Shown piece after piece: positions 1 through 5,935 of a stretch of DNA of 12,484 nt (its first letter is position 1; every line of letters begins with the position of its first letter). The notes under the pieces are model-generated. The model made no database searches. It was not told the origin of the DNA and worked only from the letters and a program-made list of their open reading frames with translations. Origin of the DNA: Candidatus Bathyarchaeota archaeon UBA185 (GTDB lineage: Archaea; Thermoproteota; Bathyarchaeia; 40CM-2-53-6); NCBI GenBank assembly GCA_002495485.1, contig DAFH01000095.1, positions 6,948 through 19,431 on the forward strand. The letters run 5' to 3'. Both the position numbers and the translations under genes were made by a program.

Positions 1-540
1 AATCGATAGAGGGCTAACGGTAACCCCGTTTTTTTCAAACTGCATAAGGTTGAAACCGCCCATTGCAGCGGCGTACTGATCCTGCATACCACCTGGGATC
101 CCGACATCGGACCGCTCGATCGTGTACGCCATCTCGGCAACGTCCTGCCTGTCCATGTTCCTTGCAGACCATGCACAGAGTCCGCCGATAATCGCCACGA
201 CAAGCGCGGACGAGGACCCAAGTCCCGACCCGGGTGGGCAGTCGGATCCAGTGCCGATCTGAATCCTGTCCGCAACTTTCATCCTTTTCATGGCCGCCCT
301 CGCAAGATCAGCATCCCCATTCAGCGACTGCGAGTCCACGTGGCCACTCCCGATTCCAGTAGTGCAGCCCATACTGTTCACTGGAAAACCATCCTCGTCC
401 GTCGGGGCGAGCGAACAGTACGCATACTTCTTAATCGTAGAAGACAACACGACGCCGCCATACTGCTCATTATAGGGGGGAACATCGGTTCCTCCTCCAG
501 AGAAACTAACCCTCAACGGAGCGCGAGATCGAACCAACAA
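1..540 (-). CDS. GHMP-family sugar kinase, heptose-7-phosphate kinase (HddA)-like, 3' end cut by window
   Basis: The visible 180 residues are the N-terminal part of a cytosolic GHMP kinase. Seen directly: an N-terminal A-P-L-R-V-S-F-S-G-G-G-T-D block (residues about 8-19), a Y-G-G-V-V-L-S-x-T-I block (27-36), the ATP-binding loop P-P-G-S-G-L-G-S-S-S-A (102-112), and an E-R-x-D-V-G-I-P-G-G-M-Q-D-Q-Y block (142-156). This combination is typical of D-glycero-D-manno-heptose 7-phosphate kinase and related sugar-1-kinases, which phosphorylate a sugar phosphate at C1 ahead of nucleotidyl transfer. The exact sugar is not decidable here. The frame is open to base 1, so the C-terminal half is missing. 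There is no ATG. An in-frame TAA lies at 562-564 and the first plausible starts are TTG at 552, 540 or 537. I chose 540; 537 would put Met-Val right before the conserved block. It probably supplies activated sugar for surface glycans. Confidence 0.85.
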   Translation of the reverse strand, partial: MLVRSRAPLRVSFSGGGTDVPPYNEQYGGVVLSSTIKKYAYCSLAPTDEDGFPVNSMGCTTGIGSGHVDSQSLNGDADLARAAMKRMKVADRIQIGTGSDCPPGSGLGSSSALVVAIIGGLCAWSARNMDRQDVAEMAYTIERSDVGIPGGMQDQYAAAMGGFNLMQFEKNGVTVSPLSI

Positions 541-647
541 TTCAAGGACCAACCATCGGACTTACCAATACGAGACCCCCCAGTCGACAAAGCCGGCCGC
601 GAACACGCGAGATACAAACGATAGGCCACTGCGATAATAATCGCCAA
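513..647 (-). CDS. possible tiny single-helix membrane protein overlapping the sugar kinase start
   Basis: A 44-codon frame from TTG 647 to TGA 513 begins with a hydrophobic run A-I-I-I-A-V-A-Y-R-L-Y-L-A. Upstream in frame the sequence stays membrane-like (K-L-I-K-V-G-V-S-L) back to a TGA, so an ATT at 665 is another possible start. Its 3' end overlaps the kinase start region by about 25 bases, an arrangement compatible with translational coupling. A TATA-like element at 664-679 would place a transcript start near the TTG, i.e. almost leaderless. No family is recognised and the C-terminal part is unremarkable. It could easily be chance, as the frame is short. Confidence 0.2.
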   Translation of the reverse strand: MAIIIAVAYRLYLACSRPALSTGGSRIGKSDGWSLNCWFDLALR

Positions 648-802
648 AGAGACGCCGACTTTAATAAGCTTATATCAAGACCCAACACGTAGAACGTCCT
701 GCAAAACATAGCCTGAGCCTCAGAGCCTGAGGTTGGAAAAACTTGGATGTGCAAGTTGACGAGGCGTGTCCAGTAAGCTGTGCCGACAGAACCAATATAC
801 GA
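541..802. other. 262-bp intergenic stretch with a short inverted repeat
   Basis: No conserved gene is visible apart from the doubtful tiny ORF at 513-647 and the TATA-like element. It holds an inverted repeat CCTCAG-agc-CTGAGG at 718-732, overlapping a direct repeat GCCTGAG (711-717 and 725-731). There is also a T5 run on the minus strand (737-741), about 60 bases past the P1 stop, which could serve as an archaeal oligo-T termination signal. No tRNA or other structured RNA was recognised. Confidence 0.35.
664..679 (-). promoter_or_regulatory. TATA-like promoter element upstream of the sugar kinase
   Basis: On the minus strand the sequence reads TTGATATAAGCTTATT, an AT-rich island in a GC-rich stretch and a fair match to an archaeal TATA box. 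It includes a 10-bp palindrome ATAAGCTTAT (664-673). A start site about 25 bases downstream would be near 645, giving either a leader of about 100 bases to the kinase or a leaderless small ORF. Assigned by eye only. Confidence 0.3.
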
Positions 803-1240
803 CTAACGTGCTTGGCCGGTCGGTTCTTCTCTCTTCAAGACTGGCATCGAGCCCGTCGTTGAACTACTTGTGTTCGATTTTCTGATCATGTCGATCAGGT
901 GCTGTTCCACGTGTGGTGCTAGAACGCTTCCTGAGCCTTGACTCTCTCTGACCGGCTCTTCTGTCGCTCCTATCTTCTGTAGTTCTCTCCGGGTCTGTCG
1001 CAGCTTCATGTACAACCCTCCAGCGACGGCACTGAAGACGCCGACAATGCTTACCGCGACAACCGCGAATCCGCTACCTTGAAACATCGAGTTGACGTAC
1101 GACTGGAAGTAGTAGTTGTTAGCATACTCTTCAAATGTCCAGAAGACGAAAAAGACAATTACTATTGTCTGGATTAGGATGAGAAGCTTCGCGTAGCCCG
1201 GAACGTGATTAGTATAGGATTCAACTTCTTCGCTCGTAAT
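803..1240 (-). CDS. two-helix membrane protein with Y-x-N-N-x-Y loop motif (family member P1)
   Basis: Read to the in-frame upstream stop, this is about 145 residues: a short charged N-terminus (1-15), helix 1 (about 16-36), a short loop, helix 2 (about 55-77), an R/K-rich stretch (79-89) and a hydrophilic Ser/Glu-rich tail. The basic residues after helix 2 suggest both ends are cytosolic. The loop W34-x3-E38-Y39-x-N41-N42-x-Y44-x2-S47-Y48-V49 is nearly identical in the neighbour at 1399-1845 and conserved in the plus-strand protein at 5936-6910, so all three are paralogues. The first ATG (1087) falls after helix 1 and the motif, so it cannot be the true start. The extended frame has no ATG, GTG or TTG. 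An ATT at 1240 preceded by GGTGA is my best guess; a frameshift is the alternative. Function unknown. Confidence 0.7.
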   Translation of the reverse strand: MTSEEVESYTNHVPGYAKLLILIQTIVIVFFVFWTFEEYANNYYFQSYVNSMFQGSGFAVVAVSIVGVFSAVAGGLYMKLRQTRRELQKIGATEEPVRESQGSGSVLAPHVEQHLIDMIRKSNTSSSTTGSMPVLKREEPTGQAR

Positions 1241-1308
1241 CTGTCACCGACGTTGTGGACGGAGCCGACCCTCCCGGCCCACGAACCAGTAGCGTGCCAG
1301 TCGAATAA

Positions 1309-1323
1309 GGGCAAATTGTGCCC
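1309..1323. promoter_or_regulatory. imperfect palindrome upstream of P1, possible operator
   Basis: GGGCAAATTGTGCCC has perfect 5-bp arms (GGGCA/TGCCC) around an AT-rich centre with a single mismatched pair. It sits about 70 bases upstream of the proposed P1 start, in the 158-bp gap between P2 and P1 (1241-1398), which otherwise shows no gene. The size and symmetry suit a dimeric helix-turn-helix regulator, but there is no second copy to support it. Confidence 0.2.
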
Positions 1324-1398
1324 ATCGAAATCGACATGAAGTAAACTCCGACCTTCTCGAATCGCTACATGAGTCCGGCTGGAACGACTCTTCGGGCA

Positions 1399-1845
1399 CT
1401 ACTGCGATTCTTTCTTCTCCGCGGGCGCGGCCTGCGGGGCTTCTCGCGAGATGATACTCTTTGGTGGAATCAGTGGTTTCGGGTTGGAGTTTGGTCCGTT
1501 AACTGGCGCGCTCACGTTCAGGTCGCTTGGCACATGCCTTCTAGGAGGGTGCTTCATTCGGGCTCTGTTTCGAGTCTCCTCATCGGACGTACTAACCTCA
1601 TCGAGTCTCCTGAGGTTTCTGATTCCGAAATAGAGCGCAGTAGCGGCAGAGGCCGAAGCAATACCGAAAGCAAGGCTCACCACGGGAACCAGCACGGGCA
1701 TTATGCTGTTGACGTAGCTCTGGAAGTAGACGTTGTTGAAATATTCTGAGACTACCCAGCCGGAGAAGCCGATTATCACGCACAGCTCGGCCAGAATTAT
1801 TATCCAGCCTCTTCGGGGAATACTCCACCACTCAAACAGTTGCAC
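1399..1845 (-). CDS. two-helix membrane protein with Y-x-N-N-x-Y loop motif (family member P2)
   Basis: 148 residues from a GTG start. Layout: a 13-residue N-terminus ending R-R-G, helix 1 (about 14-33), a loop with W30-x3-E34-Y35-x-N37-N38-x-Y40-x2-S43-Y44-V45, helix 2 (about 50-73), basic residues R76-N-L-R-R80, then a hydrophilic tail rich in Pro, Ser, Lys and Arg (about 81-148) that looks disordered. The F-Q-S-Y-V-N-S segment is identical to that of P1, which lies 158 bp downstream on the same strand, so the two look like a tandem duplication whose tails have diverged. It starts 74 bp after the DUF457 gene stop and may share its transcript. Charge distribution predicts cytosolic ends and a short exposed loop. 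I do not recognise the family; scaffold, sensor or envelope-complex subunit are all possible. Confidence 0.75.
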   Translation of the reverse strand: MQLFEWWSIPRRGWIIILAELCVIIGFSGWVVSEYFNNVYFQSYVNSIMPVLVPVVSLAFGIASASAATALYFGIRNLRRLDEVSTSDEETRNRARMKHPPRRHVPSDLNVSAPVNGPNSNPKPLIPPKSIISREAPQAAPAEKKESQ

Positions 1846-1919
1846 TGGAAACTCGCCGGCCGACGAGTTAGTCCGAGACGCTTCGGAGATTAAGGCGGCG
1901 TGTAACCCTCTACAAGAGT

Positions 1920-2609
1920 CTAGGACCCGGGCGATGACGGACCAACGACCGCTTGTACTTTTGACCTAGCTCTGGTTCGGAAGTACCAGATTAGACCTTG
2001 CAGGACGCCGAGGGCGAGTATTCCGCTCAGGAGAATATGGCCGATCGTGATGGCGGTCAGAGCCTTCCTTGAGAAGGCGAACGCGACCAGTGGAATGTTT
2101 CGGTCGCCAGCGAACAGTAGCGTCAGCGTGTCAATTGCAACCAGAGGGATGCCGAGCAGGAGGCCGTCCCGAGAAGGTTTGAGCACCAGCTTGTAATCGC
2201 CGTTGAAGAGAGCGTAGACTATCACCAGGCCGAAGGCGCCCATCTCGAGGACAGTGTCGGCAAGGCTGGGAATCCCTAGGTTCAGTCCGACATTCCAGCC
2301 CGGGTAGACCGGATAGAGCAGAGGTATACTCCCTACTAGCGAATCGGCGAGAAGATGGGAGAGGATTCCTATCGAGAAAGCCAGACCGAATCGGCCTAGG
2401 AAATAGGTCAACAAAACAACTACTGGGATGATGACGAGGAGAGAGTGAGTGTACGTGTGATGGACCAAGCCGAGGGGCTGGAAGTAGATGTCGAAATCCG
2501 GCAGTACTCCTGCAAGTAGGGCAAGATAGGCGGGCACGCTGGTCCTTAGCTGACGGGCGGAGGTTTTCGAGAAGAGATAGCTCCAGCAGCTATGCCCCAG
2601 CAGAAACAT
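1920..2609 (-). CDS. membrane metal-dependent hydrolase, YdjM/DUF457 family
   Basis: 229 residues from an ATG, with several membrane segments. Candidate metal ligands of the YdjM/DUF457 family are visible in order: H6 near the N-terminus, L-P-D38-F-D40 at the end of a helix, H50-H51-T-Y-T-H55-S, and S-H85-L-L-A-D89-S in a later helix. Members are integral-membrane proteins annotated as metal-dependent hydrolases; the substrate is generally unknown, and a role on membrane lipids is a common but unproven idea. The C-terminal half has further hydrophobic helices and a basic end. It lies 118 bp downstream of the Ig-like surface protein gene and 74 bp upstream of P2, all in the same direction, consistent with an envelope-related group. 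The family call is firm; the biochemical activity is not. Confidence 0.85.
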   Translation of the reverse strand: MFLLGHSCWSYLFSKTSARQLRTSVPAYLALLAGVLPDFDIYFQPLGLVHHTYTHSLLVIIPVVVLLTYFLGRFGLAFSIGILSHLLADSLVGSIPLLYPVYPGWNVGLNLGIPSLADTVLEMGAFGLVIVYALFNGDYKLVLKPSRDGLLLGIPLVAIDTLTLLFAGDRNIPLVAFAFSRKALTAITIGHILLSGILALGVLQGLIWYFRTRARSKVQAVVGPSSPGS

Positions 2610-2727
2610 TTCGGCAAGTGGACTCCTTGACGCTGAGGGCCGACGACGAGTGGGCTGGTACTAATCATTGATGCTGACCTTCGCGACGCGTGCCTAGCCT
2701 CTAATGCGGAGATCTCCATGTTTGGGG

Positions 2728-3675
2728 CTACTGGACATTTAGACTGATCGTAAGGGTGTTCGAGAGACTTCCGCTAATTCCTTGGACCACGATGTTGTAC
2801 GGGCCCGTAGTCGTCCAAGCATAGGTTGTGACCGTGAGCACAACGCTGGAGGTTCCATCTGACAACAAAGCGACCCTGTTCGGATTCGCCGAGACCGTTG
2901 GGCTGGTGCCGCTAGAGGGCGAAACCGAAGCACTCACATTGACTAGCCCAGAGAAACCTGAAATGCTCGTGAGTGTTATCGGGCTGGTCTCGCCCGATCC
3001 CCGTGTGAGGTTGATAGACAGCTGTCCTGTCTGTAGCTGAAAGTCGGGAGAGGGCGGGAGCGTCACTTGGAGGACGAGGGTCACCGAGTGGAACAGCTTG
3101 CCGCTGACTCCGGTGAGAAGCAGAAAGTAGTCTTTGACTGGAGCAGTGGCCGGAACGGGAATGGTCAGAGTTGCCGTGGCGGATCCTGTGAACAGAGAGA
3201 CCGAAGTGGGGTTGAGGTTGTAAGTGGCGTTTGTCATAGTCGGCGTTACCGAGACGTTGAGGTTGACGCTGCCGGCGAAGCTGTTGAGACTGTTCATTGA
3301 GACGACGAAGGTAGCTAGCTGGCCCTGCGGAACGGTCATAGAAGCCGGCGTGGATCCGAGGTTGAAATCTGGGACGCTCGGTGCTCGTGTTCCCTGAAGG
3401 TCGCCCATGATGGTCGGAGCGAAATATCCCGTCCCAGCACCTACCAGTAATAGCACCACCAACAGCCATGCAGGAGCCCGCCATCTCAGTTTGGGCGACG
3501 CGGGTGCAGTCTGGTTGACGTGGATCTTTCTGGCGCGAAATGGCTTTGCAAGACCGCCAATGATGGGCCAGAGAGCAAACGGTCTCTTCACCCTCTTCAG
3601 AACTCGAACAAGCCTTGTCTTTCGAATACGCGTTGCTACTCGCACAACGCCTGTGGACAAGGCTAAGCTCATCAT
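2728..3675 (-). CDS. membrane-anchored surface protein with two Ig-like beta-sandwich repeats
   Basis: 315 residues from tandem ATGs (3675 or 3672). Residues 1-66 carry 17 Lys/Arg and no acidic residue. A single helix follows (about 68-88), then two related extracytoplasmic repeats (about 102-206 and 210-315). Both begin P-D-F-x-L and contain an F-x-G-x-V-N-[LV]-x-x-S-[VA] segment followed by V-S/T-rich strands, the pattern of Ig-like domains common in archaeal surface proteins. The basic N-terminus predicts type II topology, repeats outside. Potential N-glycosylation sequons lie at N140, N149, N222 and N246. Ser/Thr content is high. There is no cleavable signal or enzymatic motif, so an adhesive, structural or ligand-binding role is likely. 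The long basic cytosolic tail is unusual for a simple anchor. Two plus-strand and one minus-strand open frames over this gene are shadows. Confidence 0.8.
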   Translation of the reverse strand: MMSLALSTGVVRVATRIRKTRLVRVLKRVKRPFALWPIIGGLAKPFRARKIHVNQTAPASPKLRWRAPAWLLVVLLLVGAGTGYFAPTIMGDLQGTRAPSVPDFNLGSTPASMTVPQGQLATFVVSMNSLNSFAGSVNLNVSVTPTMTNATYNLNPTSVSLFTGSATATLTIPVPATAPVKDYFLLLTGVSGKLFHSVTLVLQVTLPPSPDFQLQTGQLSINLTRGSGETSPITLTSISGFSGLVNVSASVSPSSGTSPTVSANPNRVALLSDGTSSVVLTVTTYAWTTTGPYNIVVQGISGSLSNTLTISLNVQ

Positions 3676-3799
3676 CCTTCAGCGACATTTTGGGGGTTCT
3701 GTACCAATCGATACCGCGAGACAGGAACTATTCTGCAGTGAACCATCGGTAGGAATTGGCAGTCTTCGCGTTGTCCGATTCACACTGGGAGACCACTAG

Positions 3800-3826
3800 T
3801 CGGTCTGAGAACAACTTATAGACCGA
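3800..3826. promoter_or_regulatory. inverted repeat enclosing a TATA-like element between divergent genes
   Basis: Perfect 7-bp arms TCGGTCT (3800-3806) and AGACCGA (3820-3826) flank a 13-bp spacer containing ACTTATAG (plus) / CTATAAG (minus). A third half-site AGACC lies at 3790-3794. The element sits between the divergent DedA gene (TTG 3884) and the Ig-like protein gene (ATG 3675). A TATA box here would give a start near 3840 for DedA. The arm centres are about 20 bp apart, roughly two helical turns, as expected for a dimeric repressor covering the promoter. Assigned by eye. Confidence 0.4.
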
Positions 3827-3883
3827 AAAATGTGAAGCGTTGGCAGTCAAAGTAAGTTAGGCGAATGATGGGCCGGACCAGGA

Positions 3884-4504
3884 TTGTCCATTACAGACAC
3901 GTTCAACGGTTTCTTCAACACTCTTGTCACCACCTTTTCCAATCTAGGCTACCCCGGAATCTTCCTCCTAATGGTCATGGAGAGCGCTACTCTACCAGTG
4001 CCCAGCGAAGTGGTTCTGCCCCTCGGAGGATATCTCGTATACCAGGGTCGGCTCGAGTTCTGGTCCGTGGTTGCGGTCGCCACTTTAGGCAGCCTCGTTG
4101 GAACCGTCGTCGACTACAGCATCGGATACTACCTGGGCCGTCCGGCCGTCCTCCGCTACGGCCGAATAGTACGTTTCAGCCATGAGCGACTTGAGACAAC
4201 GGAGAGATGGTTCTACCGCCACGGCAACAGCGTTGTTCTACTCGCCAGATTCGTCCCTCTACTCAGGACCCTCATCGCTTTCCCGGCCGGCATAGTCAGG
4301 ATGGACACTCGGCGATTCTTGGCCTTCTCTGCCGTTGGAATCTTAGTCTGGGACATAGCCCTCGTGTACGTAGGCGTCCTAGCGGGCCAGAACAGCCACG
4401 AGATCAGCACCGTACTCCACGCCTACTTCATTCCCTTAGGACTAGCCGCAATCGTGATTGCCGCGATCGTAGGCTACAGGTCTCTTAGAAAGAGACCGAA
4501 TTAG
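3884..4504 (+). CDS. DedA-family (VTT domain) membrane protein
   Basis: 206 residues. TTG at 3884 is the first canonical start after an in-frame TGA at 3866. Family hallmarks seen: E33-S-A-T-L-P-V-P-S-E42 in the first re-entrant region, V-D77-Y-x-I-G-Y-Y-L-G-R86, and the second block A-R122-F-V-P-L-L-R128-T-x-x-A-F-P-A-G-x-V-x-M with a trailing F-x-x-F-S-A-V-G-x-x-x-W-D. Four to five membrane helices are evident and the C-terminus ends in basic residues. DedA proteins are integral membrane transporters; some bacterial members (UptA) return undecaprenyl phosphate across the membrane. With a polyprenyl pyrophosphatase 0.4 kb away, a lipid-carrier recycling role is an attractive inference but not shown by sequence. 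Upstream is an inverted-repeat promoter candidate; the 3' end carries two hairpins. Confidence 0.88.
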   Translation: MSITDTFNGFFNTLVTTFSNLGYPGIFLLMVMESATLPVPSEVVLPLGGYLVYQGRLEFWSVVAVATLGSLVGTVVDYSIGYYLGRPAVLRYGRIVRFSHERLETTERWFYRHGNSVVLLARFVPLLRTLIAFPAGIVRMDTRRFLAFSAVGILVWDIALVYVGVLAGQNSHEISTVLHAYFIPLGLAAIVIAAIVGYRSLRKRPN

Positions 4505-4510
4505 AAATTC
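4479..4510 (+). terminator. double hairpin at the DedA stop codon, possible terminator between convergent genes
   Basis: Two adjacent perfect inverted repeats. GGTCTCTT-aga-AAGAGACC occupies 4479-4497, an 8-bp stem within the last DedA codons. GAATT-aga-AATTC occupies 4498-4510 and spans the TAG stop. Both have the loop AGA. The convergent 101-residue gene stops 15 bp further on, so the structure could separate the transcripts in either direction. No U-tract follows, so it is not a classic intrinsic terminator. Confidence 0.4.
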
Positions 4511-4524
4511 TCGGGATCACACTG

Positions 4525-4830
4525 TTACGCTAGAGGTTTCGCAGTTAGGTTGCTGCTGGACTGCGCTATTTTGACCAGGGCCTCGGGGGTACGAGACTTG
4601 AGCTGGAACAAGTACGACGTCACGCCCTTGGCTACGAGCCGTTTGACGAACTCCATCCTCTGAAGATCGCCCTGACGGTACCGATAGTCGTTGTAGACCG
4701 ATTCGAGAACCGCCCAGTCCTGCTCGGGCATCTTGATCATCTTCGAGAACGGTTCCCACACCTTGCTCGGTTTAGCATCGCCCAAATTATAGTAACTCCT
4801 CGAAATCCAACTCGGACTAGCGGCTATCAC
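4525..4830 (-). CDS. hypothetical protein, 101 residues
   Basis: GTG start at 4830 and TAA stop at 4525. The product has balanced, protein-like composition: a W-x-x-R-S-Y-Y-N start, a helical charged middle (V-W-E-P-F...D-W-A-V-L-E-S-V-Y-N-D-Y-R-Y-R) and a C-terminal helix with K-R-L-V-A-K-G-V. There is no signal peptide, no clear membrane helix and no cysteine cluster. I do not recognise a family. It lies 77 bp after uppP on the same strand, behind a hairpin, and faces DedA tail to tail. The start is uncertain: the frame is open upstream but without ATG, and one other frame upstream also reads protein-like for about 20 codons, so a frameshift near 4840 cannot be excluded. A competing frame at 4517-4759 looks less natural. 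Confidence 0.55.
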   Translation of the reverse strand: MIAASPSWISRSYYNLGDAKPSKVWEPFSKMIKMPEQDWAVLESVYNDYRYRQGDLQRMEFVKRLVAKGVTSYLFQLKSRTPEALVKIAQSSSNLTAKPLA

Positions 4831-4893
4831 GAACGGAATGAAAGGATGCTGTAACCCTTGGCGACCTGAAGACCGTTCTGGCTGAAGACAATA

Positions 4894-4907
4894 CGAGCCT
4901 CGGCTCG
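4894..4907 (-). terminator. GC-rich hairpin immediately after uppP
   Basis: CGAGC-cgag-GCTCG on the minus strand begins directly past the uppP stop codon at 4908-4910. It is a compact stem-loop with a 5-bp GC-rich stem, followed by TATTGTCTTC, which is only weakly T-rich. It may terminate or stabilise the uppP transcript before the 101-residue ORF. Confidence 0.3.
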
Positions 4908-5747
4908 CTATGAGAACTTGAAGACTCCGGTCACCTGAGGGGCGAGTATCGCGGCGACGATTCCTATAGCAAGCGCTATAGCTCCAAGGAAAATGTCGAC
5001 GACCCAGATGTTGCTCCGCTTCGCAAGCTTGAGAAGGTAGGAGATGACGAGAATTCCGGTCAGTGCGGCGGTGACTATTGCTATGGCTATTCCGACGGGT
5101 TCGACGCTCTGGACGGCCATGTTGACCTGGTCGCTGCTGAGTATCAGGCTGACGCCGAAGGCTCCGAGCGAGGCTGGAATGTACGCGAGATAGGAGAGTC
5201 TGAAAGCCTGATCAGGTTTCACTCCCATCAGGAGCATTGTAGAAACGGTCATGCCAGATCTGCTGACCCCTGGCAATGCAGCGATCCCCTGAGCTATTCC
5301 AACGATGATGTAGTTCTTGAGTCTCATCTGCTCGAGACCGCCTTCTCTCACAGCGAGCCGGGAGTATCGGATGTAGAGGCCCATTCCGACCAGCACGACG
5401 CCGAGGATTATCATCGGGATTCCGATGTTGTACGGGTTCTGCTGGAGGACCCTGTCCGTCACATAGTATAGCGGAAGTCCAACGATGCCCGTGAAGATTG
5501 TGACGATGACAAGATAGTTCAAGAGCCGCCTGTCGTGAAGGAGGCTCCAGATATCACGGCGGAAGTATGTCACCGCTGAGCCCAGGCTGCCGATCTCCAT
5601 GAAGAGGCCAAACGCATATGCGGCAGATATCGGGAGGGAGAATAGCAAGGAGCTCGCGATTATGATCTGCGTCTTGCTGCTTATCGGGAGCCATTCACTG
5701 ACTCCCTGGACCAGTCCGAGGATTATCGAGTAGAATATGTTGACCAA
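4908..5747 (-). CDS. uppP: undecaprenyl/polyprenyl-diphosphatase UppP (BacA family)
   Basis: 279 residues, the usual length of the family, with about eight hydrophobic helices. It removes a phosphate from the C55 or archaeal polyprenyl diphosphate left after glycan transfer, regenerating the monophosphate carrier at the membrane. Motif 1 reads Q14-G-V-S-E18-W-L-P-I-S23-S24-K (the E/Q-xxx-E signature) and motif 2 reads P-G-V-S-R163-S-G-M-T-x-S (159-169), the catalytic Arg/Ser loop. The first acid position is Gln, and the S-S-x-G-H of many bacterial enzymes is S-S-K-T-Q here, so the usual His is absent. The start is TTG 5747; the frame stays open upstream without a better codon. It is divergent from P3 and near DedA, glycosyltransferase and surface-protein genes, which suits a lipid-linked glycan pathway. 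Confidence 0.93.
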   Translation of the reverse strand: MVNIFYSIILGLVQGVSEWLPISSKTQIIIASSLLFSLPISAAYAFGLFMEIGSLGSAVTYFRRDIWSLLHDRRLLNYLVIVTIFTGIVGLPLYYVTDRVLQQNPYNIGIPMIILGVVLVGMGLYIRYSRLAVREGGLEQMRLKNYIIVGIAQGIAALPGVSRSGMTVSTMLLMGVKPDQAFRLSYLAYIPASLGAFGVSLILSSDQVNMAVQSVEPVGIAIAIVTAALTGILVISYLLKLAKRSNIWVVDIFLGAIALAIGIVAAILAPQVTGVFKFS

Positions 5748-5935
5748 CGCTTCAGTCCCAGGAGTCCTGTCTGCTCCTCGTTTTCGAGGCTGAGTGCTTG
5801 CTGATTTAGTCTTTGACCATGGTCACGGGGGTGTCCGGGCCGGTACTGGAGATTCGGGATGGGAGTTCCGTTCTTCTTAACAGACTAGACTGGATTGGGT
5901 TTCTCGCTAGCAAGAGGGGTCACGGGACAGGAATC

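Noticed and set aside
28..37. T-run near the left edge as a terminator
   Set aside because: It lies inside the conserved coding frame of the sugar kinase.
542..754. Minus-strand 70-codon open frame upstream of the sugar kinase
   Set aside because: TTG start, Cys- and Arg-rich product with codon use unlike the neighbours. It overlaps the TATA-like element and has no recognisable features.
1369..1749. Plus-strand open frame of 126 codons
   Set aside because: It is antisense to P2, which has clear paralogue support; the plus-strand product is Arg/Ser-rich shadow sequence.
2912..3688. Minus-strand 258-codon open frame overlapping the Ig-like protein
   Set aside because: It is a different frame with Arg/His/Gln-rich composition and no helices or domain; the 315-residue frame has clear repeats and an anchor.
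3407..3799. Plus-strand 130-codon open frame
   Set aside because: It is mostly antisense to the Ig-like protein N-terminus and runs into the promoter repeat; no family features.
5813..5935. Longer N-terminus for P3
   Set aside because: The additional 40 residues lack counterparts in P1 and P2, while TTG 5936 gives an N-terminus of matching length. Kept only as an alternative.
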